Assembly (NCBI GenBank): GCA_947311315.1
Contig: CAMZKN010000073.1
Location: 1 to 40,719 of the forward strand
Length of the DNA stretch: 40,719 nt
Origin: an uncultured Desulfobulbaceae bacterium
GTDB lineage: Bacteria; Desulfobacterota; Desulfobulbia; Desulfobulbales; Desulfocapsaceae
Direction: 5' to 3'
Made by a program: the position numbers and the translations under genes
Notes under the pieces: model-generated
What the model saw: only the letters and a program-made list of their open reading frames with translations
Databases searched by the model: none
What the model was told of the DNA's origin: nothing
Shown: positions 34,463 to 40,719 of the stretch, in pieces
Numbering within the stretch: position 1 is the stretch's first letter
How the letters are laid out: each line of letters opens with the position of its first letter

Positions 34463-37288
34463 TTATTCTTCAAGCGCCATGCGCAGGGTTTTTGCAAGAT
34501 CGTGCATGAATATGGGCTTTGTGATATAGGCGGAAATTATTGTTTCTTCGGTGTTTTCATTGCCGGAATGAGGGTTGTGCCCCGTACATATAATAATCGG
34601 GATATCCGGCGCGATATTTTTGATTTTCCGGGCCAGTGTGATACCGGTCATCTCCGGCATTGTCATATCAGAGATAATGAGATCAAAATGGTCAGGGTTG
34701 TCCTTGAACAGTTGCAGGGCATCCTGCGGGTGAGTCCTGCCTTCGGCACGGTATCCCAACTGTTCAACCATGCGCTGGGTCATTTTAACTATTGACTCTT
34801 CATCATCCACAATGAGAATTGTTTCATTGCCCGTTGGAAGTGAGTTTTTGTCTGTTACAGTAACCTGAGGGCGCTTGTTTACCACCGGAAATAATATGGT
34901 AAAAGTAACACCACGACCTGGGATATTTTCCACATTGATGGTGCCGCCGTGGTTTTTTACAATACCGTGGACAACCGCAAGGCCCATTCCCGAACCTTTA
35001 CCAATTTCTTTTGTTGTAAAATAGGGATCGAAAATTCGGTCGATAATTTCTGCGTCTATTCCATGCCCATTATCGCTGACCTGAAGGCGAACGTACTCTT
35101 TAGGTAAAGATGATTCATCGCCGTTGGTGTTTGGGGTGGTGTTGACAGCGTCGACTGTGATCTCAATAATACCACCTTCCCTGTCCATTTCATGTGAACT
35201 GTTGATACACAGATTCATAATGATCTGGTTGATCTGAATGGGATCGGCCAGAATTGTTTTATCTTTTAGGGAGACGTTTTGGCGAATTTCTATGGAGGTT
35301 GGAATTGTTGATCGTAAGAGGTTGAGTGTGTCAACAACAATGGGGCCGATGTGGAGCGGCCTGTGGTGATGATCTGTTTTTCGGCTGAAACTAAGGAGTT
35401 GTTTAACGATACCTGATGCCTTGAGACTGGCGCTTTTGATTTCTTCCAGATTTAACCGTGTTGGATGTGAGGGAGAAACACTTTCCAGGGCCAGCTCTGA
35501 ATTGCCGATAATGATACTGAGTATATTGTTGAAGTCATGGGCAATTCCTCCGGTAAGGGTACCTATGGATTCCATTTTATGAGCGTGTCGTAACTCGTCT
35601 TCCATCTTTTTTCGCCCTGAAATATCTGTGAGGCTGACAACCAGACCACTGTGGTTTTGCGAAACATCTTTAATTATTGCAGCGCTGAGGTGGATACTGA
35701 TTTTTTTACCCCCTGAGGTCAATCGTACCGTCTCAAATTGAACGGGGTTGCCGGTTTTGTAGATTTCGACGATTTTTTCCCGGGTAATATTTTCTTCTTC
35801 CTTTGGCACAAAAGGAATATGTGTCCCTTCAAACTCCTCCTGTGTCCAACCAAACACCTTTGTAAAAGAAGGATTGAGATAGAGAGGGTAACCATTGCTG
35901 TCGTAGACCACCAGCGGGTCTGGAATGGCCTGGAGTATTGCTATCAGCCTTTCTTTACTTTCCCGCAGTTTGACCTCTATTTCTTTACGTCCGGAAATTT
36001 CCCGGTTTAGCTTGTCAAGCATGTTTCGGAGTTGTCTGGACATCCGATTGAACGATTGGGTTAGTGTACTTATCTCGACGAACTGTTTATCATCCCGGAT
36101 TTCATTTTCCCATTCGCCTTTAGCTAGTCTCAGAGCACCAGTGTTAAGTCGTAAAATCGGTCTGGTAATTTTTCTGGCGGTAAAAAAACCAAAGATGATA
36201 CTTAATATAAGTGTGATAAGGCAGAGTAAAATGGTTGTCCGGTTATTGGTCATGATTTGTGTCATGAAATCCGCTTCCGGGATAATGACACCAATAAGCC
36301 AGGTGAGACCGTTTGCATTTGTTAATGGTGTTATCTGTAACAGCTGACGTTTTCCCTGCAGTTCGAACGTAATATTTTGTGTTGATGTAATATGGTTATA
36401 ATCCGCAAATTGTTTATGCAATGATTCGATGGCATACCTGATGGTTGGATTAGTGCTTTTGATTCCATCAAGGCGCTGTTGTTTCTGTCCGGTACTCTTC
36501 AAGGTGAAGAGTTTGTCTTCGGTGGATGTTGCTATCAGCAGTCCGGAACGTTCCATGATGAATGCCTGACCATGGTGCCCTATCGCCAGACTTTGTAAAA
36601 AACTGCTGAATTGAGTGAGGAAGATATCCACAGAAACAACACCGAGGAGGTGCTGGCTGGCATCATAAACCGGTCTACTGGCTGCGATAGCTACATTCTG
36701 TCCGGTAGACAGGATATAGGGTCTGCTCCAGGTATTTGTCCCTTTTGTTACCGCCCCTTTATACCACTCTCGCAATCGGGCATCAAAATTTTTGACAGTG
36801 ACAAGGAGATCAGTTCGGTTGCCCTCCCTGTCCGTTGCGTATTTTTTTAAAGGGCCACTGCGAAAATTATCTGTGACAATTGTATATTGAGCAGCTGTTG
36901 CACCTTCATGACCACTATTTACAAGACCACCCTGCGTGTTACCGAAATAGATACTTGAAACGGAATCGTACACCTGGATCTGTTGCCGGAAATATTGCTC
37001 AAGATCCTTTGGGTTTCTGGCGTCGAGCAAACCAAGTTTTATGGCTTTGCTGTTGATTGTATTGATTTGTCGTGGAGTGTTGAGAAAAGTTTCAAGATGG
37101 TCTGTTATACGGTTGGTTATTTCGTTGCGTAATGTGCGGGCAACGTCATTGACAGCCTCTCTTCCATTGAAATAGGAGAGGTATCCACCTAACCCCACAA
37201 TTACAATGGTCAGCAAAACAAAAGGAACGACGATGGCAATTATAAGTGGGACGGTTCTGCCGGAGCTGTTTTGAATACGAGCGACCAT
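34463..37288 (-). CDS. Hybrid sensor kinase: Cache-HAMP-PAS-HisKA-HATPase-REC
   Basis: The 941-residue protein has an N-terminal membrane helix (VPLIIAIVVPFVLLTIVIVG), a periplasmic dCache sensor of about 300 residues (SIYFGNTQGG, LREWYKGA, WSRPYILSTGQNVAIAASRPVYD, VVSVDIFL), a second membrane helix (ILLCLITLILSIIFGFF), HAMP, PAS (ILQAIPDPLVVYDSNGYPLYLN), HisKA (IGTLTGGIAHDFNNILSIIIGN), HATPase_c (DNGHGIDAEIIDRIFDPYFTTKEIGKGSGMGLAVVHG) and a C-terminal receiver (ILIVDDEES, LIISDMTMPEMTG, TKPI). It senses an extracellular small ligand of unknown identity. I chose the ATG at 37288 (GAAGAG upstream); the frame is open to 37354, but a TATAAT at 37361 suggests transcription starts too close for that start. 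Confidence 0.9.
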   Translation of the reverse strand: MVARIQNSSGRTVPLIIAIVVPFVLLTIVIVGLGGYLSYFNGREAVNDVARTLRNEITNRITDHLETFLNTPRQINTINSKAIKLGLLDARNPKDLEQYFRQQIQVYDSVSSIYFGNTQGGLVNSGHEGATAAQYTIVTDNFRSGPLKKYATDREGNRTDLLVTVKNFDARLREWYKGAVTKGTNTWSRPYILSTGQNVAIAASRPVYDASQHLLGVVSVDIFLTQFSSFLQSLAIGHHGQAFIMERSGLLIATSTEDKLFTLKSTGQKQQRLDGIKSTNPTIRYAIESLHKQFADYNHITSTQNITFELQGKRQLLQITPLTNANGLTWLIGVIIPEADFMTQIMTNNRTTILLCLITLILSIIFGFFTARKITRPILRLNTGALRLAKGEWENEIRDDKQFVEISTLTQSFNRMSRQLRNMLDKLNREISGRKEIEVKLRESKERLIAILQAIPDPLVVYDSNGYPLYLNPSFTKVFGWTQEEFEGTHIPFVPKEEENITREKIVEIYKTGNPVQFETVRLTSGGKKISIHLSAAIIKDVSQNHSGLVVSLTDISGRKKMEDELRHAHKMESIGTLTGGIAHDFNNILSIIIGNSELALESVSPSHPTRLNLEEIKSASLKASGIVKQLLSFSRKTDHHHRPLHIGPIVVDTLNLLRSTIPTSIEIRQNVSLKDKTILADPIQINQIIMNLCINSSHEMDREGGIIEITVDAVNTTPNTNGDESSLPKEYVRLQVSDNGHGIDAEIIDRIFDPYFTTKEIGKGSGMGLAVVHGIVKNHGGTINVENIPGRGVTFTILFPVVNKRPQVTVTDKNSLPTGNETILIVDDEESIVKMTQRMVEQLGYRAEGRTHPQDALQLFKDNPDHFDLIISDMTMPEMTGITLARKIKNIAPDIPIIICTGHNPHSGNENTEETIISAYITKPIFMHDLAKTLRMALEE

Positions 37289-37419
37289 TACACACTCTTC
37301 ATTTGCAAAAGTTTCAGGTTTTTGACGAATGTGCCAGAAGTGCACATCTGACAATTATAGTATATGCGAAGAGAACCGGAAGTTGGAAATACTATTTTGT
37401 ATAATGGTGCAAAAAAATG

Positions 37420-38241
37420 TTACCAGATGCAGGCACTGGCACTTTTACCGAGAAATGATACTTCCACTATTCGGTTAACCGGTGCAGAAGCAATACCGTA
37501 ACAGACGTGCAGCGGCAGGAGGTGTTCTTCTCTTGGGTGGCAGTATCTGGCAGCAGGGGCAGTTAACCAGTTCTCTAGTATTTGTGCCCTGGCTTTTTCA
37601 CCGAGTTGTCTGCTGGACATGGTTTCGGCAATCCATTGTTCAAATGCGTTATTGTCAGTTTGAGATTGTTCTGTCTGTGGTTCGTGGAAAGCTCTAAGGT
37701 TATGAAAAGAGGAACCTGAACCGATGATTAACAGGTTTTCTTCCTGTAATTCAGCTAGAGCTCTGCCTATTGCAATGTGCTCCTTCGGGTGCAGACTATT
37801 GACAAGTGAGAGTTGGATGCAGGGTATGGATGCTTCCGGGTACATGATTTTTAGAGGGACAAAAACGCCATGGTCATAACCACGGGAAGTGTCTGCCGTT
37901 GCAGCAATGTTTTGTTGTTGTAGTATTTCGACAATTTTTTTTGCAAGGGGAATGTTTCCGGGAGCCGGGTATGTAATTGCGTATGTTTCTTCAGGGAAAC
38001 CGTAGTAATCGTAAAGAAGTGGCGGTGTTGAGCTTCCGGTGACTGTGACGTGTTCTTCTTCCCAGTGGCCGCTGATTATCAGGATAGCTGATGGTTTGAT
38101 AAGTGCGGCTGGTACTGTTTCAAGGAAGTGAATGAGATCCGTATGGCGTTCATCTCCCAGTAGAGGCCATGGCCCTCCACCGTGTGGAAGATAGATAATT
38201 GAACCCGGGTTGCTGTTTTTACGGTATATATCACGGGGCAT
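37420..38241 (-). CDS. LigB-type extradiol dioxygenase family protein (DODA/YgiD-like)
   Basis: The 273-residue protein belongs to the class III extradiol ring-cleavage dioxygenases; its closest visible pattern is the 4,5-DOPA dioxygenase/YgiD group. The metal and catalytic histidines are in YLPHGGGP, ISGHWEEEHV, YDHGVFVPL and GSGSSFHNLRAFH, and HPREEHLLPLHVCYG lies near the C terminus. I chose the ATG at 38241 because AGGAGA lies about 9 nt upstream; the frame is open for 22 more codons. The physiological substrate is unknown, and an oxygen-dependent enzyme is slightly unexpected in an anaerobe. It is divergent from the asparaginase gene. Confidence 0.85.
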   Translation of the reverse strand: MPRDIYRKNSNPGSIIYLPHGGGPWPLLGDERHTDLIHFLETVPAALIKPSAILIISGHWEEEHVTVTGSSTPPLLYDYYGFPEETYAITYPAPGNIPLAKKIVEILQQQNIAATADTSRGYDHGVFVPLKIMYPEASIPCIQLSLVNSLHPKEHIAIGRALAELQEENLLIIGSGSSFHNLRAFHEPQTEQSQTDNNAFEQWIAETMSSRQLGEKARAQILENWLTAPAARYCHPREEHLLPLHVCYGIASAPVNRIVEVSFLGKSASACIW

Positions 38242-38437
38242 GATTTTTTTCTCCTGTAAAATAACGGTTGTCCTGTAAAATATAGTTCGTTTAAATGATC
38301 CTGCCATTATTTCTTCTTTTGATGTTTGCAGTGTATAATAGTGAACAGGAAGAGCTTAGTCGAGAAAAGCGATGGGTAGGAGTGGCAGTTGTCTGGGGAA
38401 TGGAGAAAGCATTCTTATATAAGAAAAGTGAGGAAAA

Positions 38438-39424
38438 ATGGTTAAAGTTGTTGTCCTTGCCACCGGAGGTACCATAGCAGGTGTTGGTGCCTCCGGTACA
38501 CAACCGGGATATTCTTCCGGGGAAATGAGTATTGAAGATATGATTGCGGCGGTACCGAATATTGAAAATCTTGCCCATATTCAAGGGGAACAGATCGCCA
38601 ATGTCGGTTCTCAGGATATGTCTTTTGCGATAATGATTCGTCTGGCCTGTCGGATTAATGAACTCCTGCAATCAGAAGATGTTTCTGGTGTGGTTATTAC
38701 CCACGGCACCGATACAATGGAGGAAACAGCCTATTTTTTAAATCTTACCGTAAAAAGCACAAAACCCGTGGTGATGACCGGCTCCATGCGACCGTCCACG
38801 GCGATCAGTGCCGATGGCCCGCTTAATCTGTACAATGCGGTGGGGGTGGCTGCTGACCCCGATACTGCAAAAAGGGGTGTTCTGGTTGTTGTGAATGATC
38901 GTATTCATGGTGCACATGCCCTGACAAAAACCAATACCACATCGGTGGAAACGTTTCTTTCACCAATAAACGGTTTAGTCGGAACGGTAATCTATGGCAG
39001 TGCCACGTATTTTCGGGCTCCTTTTCGCAAGCATACGTACACAAGTGAATTTTCAGTGGATGGGGCAACAAGGTTTAAGAGGGTGGACATTTTCCACGCG
39101 TGTGCAGATATGCCTGCTGATTTAATAGATTGCTCCATCAGCCAGGGTGCCAGGGGGATTGTAATTGCTGGACATGGCAATGGTAATATGAATAAGGCCT
39201 GTCTTGCTGCTGCTAAAAGCGCTGCCGCAAAACATATTGTCATTGTGCGCAGTTCGAGTGTCGCCAGCGGTACGGTGGGGAGAAATGTCGAAGTGGATGA
39301 CGATGCAGGACAATTTATAGTCTCCGACGAGCTCAATCCTGTGAAGGCTCGTATTTTGCTGATGCTTGCTCTTTTAAAGGATCGAAGTCTGGAAGAAATT
39401 CAGGAGTTGTATTTTACCTATTGA
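38438..39424 (+). CDS. L-asparaginase family protein (cytoplasmic)
   Basis: Asparaginase hydrolyses L-asparagine to aspartate and ammonia. The 328-residue protein has the first catalytic threonine in LATGGTIAG (Thr12) and the second in THGTDTMEETAYFL, with the lysine-region GSMRPSTAISADGPLNLYNAV, as in the bacterial type I/II family. There is no signal peptide, so it should act in the cytoplasm although the motif details are closer to type II. GTGAGGA precedes the ATG. Its stop overlaps the earliest possible start of the next gene. Confidence 0.92.
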   Translation: MVKVVVLATGGTIAGVGASGTQPGYSSGEMSIEDMIAAVPNIENLAHIQGEQIANVGSQDMSFAIMIRLACRINELLQSEDVSGVVITHGTDTMEETAYFLNLTVKSTKPVVMTGSMRPSTAISADGPLNLYNAVGVAADPDTAKRGVLVVVNDRIHGAHALTKTNTTSVETFLSPINGLVGTVIYGSATYFRAPFRKHTYTSEFSVDGATRFKRVDIFHACADMPADLIDCSISQGARGIVIAGHGNGNMNKACLAAAKSAAAKHIVIVRSSSVASGTVGRNVEVDDDAGQFIVSDELNPVKARILLMLALLKDRSLEEIQELYFTY

Positions 39425-39465
39425 CAGGTTGGTGTATCCTGTTCCTCCTTAATCACAAACAGAAG

Positions 39466-40512
39466 ATGACTGCGATGCAAGCTGATAAAGATACTTCTTT
39501 TGTGCTTCATTTTGTTCAGGAAGTAATGAAAGTTGAGAATGATGGAGTTTTTGTCGAGAGCGAAAGAGTTCAACGTATAAGAAGCGGACAGTTACTGGTG
39601 TCATTGCCTGAACAAAATGAGCAGCAGGGTGTCCTGGTTGCCGGTGATAATGTTGAATTGTCCCAGGATGGGAGATCTCTTTTTTCATCTCTTACCGGCT
39701 ATCCTTTTGTACATATTGTTTCAGAGAGGGAAAAATATACGGTGACTTGCTCGGTTGTTCCACTCGTTACAGTGTCAACAGACGGACTGCGGGCAATGGT
39801 AAATCTCTATCCCCCAGTAAAAAATGAGATGGCGTTAACAGTTGATGAGCTCCTTGAAGAGGTAGCCCTGCACAAGATTCATTTTGGGATAGATAGGCAG
39901 TTACTGGAGGAGAATCTGCGAAAGCTTCACGAAAACGGACAGCCTCTCAAAGACTGTATTGTGGCTTCAGGGCTGTTACCGGTTGATGGGGAAGAAAATC
40001 TTCTCGGAATTTTGAGCAAAGAAGATATCATAAACGGTTTGCCGTCGATAATAGATCCCCAAAAAGACGATGCTGAAAGGGTTTTGGCAACTCAAGTTAA
40101 AGTAACATCGCTTATGACCGCCGATCCTATAACGCTTTCGCCTGCTGATCCTCTTGAGAAAGGTGCCAGGTTCATGCGCCGTAATAAAATCGGTGGTATC
40201 CCCGTAGTTGAGGATGGCAGGCTGGTGGGAATTATCACTGAATCTGATATTTTTCAGGCTTTTATGGAAGTAATGGGGTTGGGGGAAGAAGGTGTTAGGG
40301 TAGAGCTTGCCATCGACAAGACGCAGGAATCTTTCTACGAAGTGATTGAGATTTTAGGCGAAAAAGAGATGCGCATTCACGCTGTCAGCCTCTATAAGAA
40401 TTACAGCGGGAAGAAGCAGTTACTCACGATAAGAATTCAGGGCGACGATATCGAGGCTACTATTGATGCCTTATGGAGTGCCGGTTTTAAGGTTAATAGT
40501 GTTTCTTCGTAA
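39466..40512 (+). CDS. FapA-N-like / CBS / ACT-like regulatory protein
   Basis: The protein (348 residues from the ATG at 39466; a TTG at 39421 overlapping the asparaginase stop is the alternative) combines three parts. Residues about 60-160 (VPLVTVSTDGLRAMVNLYPP, TVDELLEEVALHKIHFGID, KDCIVASGLLPVDGEEN) match the N-terminal domain of FapA/DUF342 proteins. A CBS motif follows (TSLMTADPITLSPADPLEKGARFMRRNKIGGIPVVEDGRLVGIITESDIFQ), perhaps with a degenerate partner before it. The C-terminal 75 residues (RVELAIDKTQESFYEVIEIL) look ACT-like, as in AcuB. Adenosine-ligand sensing is inferred. The TAA stop comes from the 20-bp element remnant at 40509; without it the frame would end KEVE-stop. Confidence 0.75.
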   Translation: MTAMQADKDTSFVLHFVQEVMKVENDGVFVESERVQRIRSGQLLVSLPEQNEQQGVLVAGDNVELSQDGRSLFSSLTGYPFVHIVSEREKYTVTCSVVPLVTVSTDGLRAMVNLYPPVKNEMALTVDELLEEVALHKIHFGIDRQLLEENLRKLHENGQPLKDCIVASGLLPVDGEENLLGILSKEDIINGLPSIIDPQKDDAERVLATQVKVTSLMTADPITLSPADPLEKGARFMRRNKIGGIPVVEDGRLVGIITESDIFQAFMEVMGLGEEGVRVELAIDKTQESFYEVIEILGEKEMRIHAVSLYKNYSGKKQLLTIRIQGDDIEATIDALWSAGFKVNSVSS

Positions 40513-40528
40513 CTACTCACGCAGTTAC
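40509..40528 (-). mobile_element. 20-bp remnant of the palindromic element (ends only)
   Basis: GTAACTACTCACGCAGTTAC is exactly the first 12 bp and the last 8 bp of the element as read at 26769, with the roughly 137-bp interior missing. It is flanked by a perfect 8-bp direct repeat GTTTCTTC (40501-40508 and 40529-40536), so a full element was once inserted here and its interior was later lost. Confidence 0.8.
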
Positions 40529-40719
40529 GTTTCTTCAAAGGAAGTCGAGTAGTGGTTTAACACGCTTGTTTCTGCACGATTGATATCAGGAAACCGGATA
40601 ATAACTTGTTCTACCTGTAATTTTGTAACTTCTCCAAAAGTGTTGGTAAAGTCCATTCTAACCGTCGCATAGCATCTTACGAAAATCTTTAACCAGTGGA
40701 AGGCCATACATAGCTTTTA
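40513..40719. other. Window end (207 bp): element remnant and unassigned sequence
   Basis: After the CBS gene stop there is the rest of the remnant and its flanking repeat, then about 180 bp with no gene that I can support. A minus-strand frame from 40707 to 40525 (60 residues) is open but lacks a ribosome site and a recognisable domain, and its stop is also contributed by the remnant; it could be the end of a gene beyond the window or chance. Confidence 0.4.

Noticed and set aside
38295..38477. Short plus-strand frame with a hydrophobic start before the asparaginase gene
   Set aside because: It overlaps the asparaginase start in another frame, has no ribosome site and looks like chance translation of the promoter region.
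40525..40707. Minus-strand open frame of 60 residues at the window end
   Set aside because: It has no ribosome site and no recognisable domain, and its stop comes from the element remnant. Not called as a gene.

Overview
The window looks like chromosome of an anaerobic Gram-negative bacterium, most likely a Desulfobacterota (deltaproteobacterial) lineage near the sulfate or sulfur reducers. The clues are an iron-sulfur-rich 2-oxoacid:ferredoxin oxidoreductase operon with a GltD-like flavoprotein, a periplasmic haem-binding protein of the ethylbenzene-dehydrogenase type, PilT, DUF4388/PilZ signalling and the rpsA-ihfB gene pair. The assignment is inferred from gene content; no rRNA or tRNA gene was seen.

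Layout. 1-12.9 kb is all on the minus strand: an acyl-CoA synthetase, a ParD-like/zeta-like toxin-antitoxin pair, an acyltransferase followed by ilvA, a tightly overlapped operon (GltD-like flavoprotein, korA, korB), and ilvD with a good candidate promoter. 13.2-18.6 kb is on the plus strand: PilT-type ATPase, a zinc-ribbon protein, a DEAD-box RNA helicase, and rpsA with its own promoter and terminator. 18.9-26.7 kb holds ihfB, yciO (minus), guaB-guaA followed by a NYN/cold-shock-like fusion gene, a MscS channel, glucokinase and a NahK-like sugar kinase. 26.9-28.3 kb (minus) is a REC-DUF4388-PilZ regulator. 28.7-33.2 kb holds tgt, yajC, rnhA and an overlapping kinase/regulator pair. 33.3-34.4 kb is a periplasmic haem-domain protein with a frameshift at a run of seven G. 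34.5-38.2 kb (minus) has a large hybrid sensor kinase and a LigB-type dioxygenase. 38.4-40.5 kb has an asparaginase and a FapA-N/CBS/ACT-like regulator.

The most notable feature is a family of short non-autonomous elements. Three full copies (157-162 bp at 18720, 26769 and 28481) begin GTAAC and end GTTAC, contain a large nested palindrome and have no coding capacity. Two are flanked by perfect 8-bp direct repeats; the third lies in the T-tract of the rpsA terminator. A fourth locus (40509-40528) keeps only the two ends, 20 bp, inside another perfect 8-bp duplication. The elements sit at gene borders and alter them: one gives the PilZ regulator a new 16-residue C terminus, the remnant supplies the stop codon of the CBS protein, one lies 23 bp before tgt, and one separates rpsA from ihfB. 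Their GTAA ends and 8-bp duplications match what is known of the IS66 family, so they may be mobilised by an IS66-type transposase encoded elsewhere; none is in the window.

Functionally the region joins amino-acid synthesis (ilvA, ilvD), 2-oxoacid/ferredoxin metabolism, GMP synthesis, hexose phosphorylation, translation and RNA handling, and several signalling proteins.
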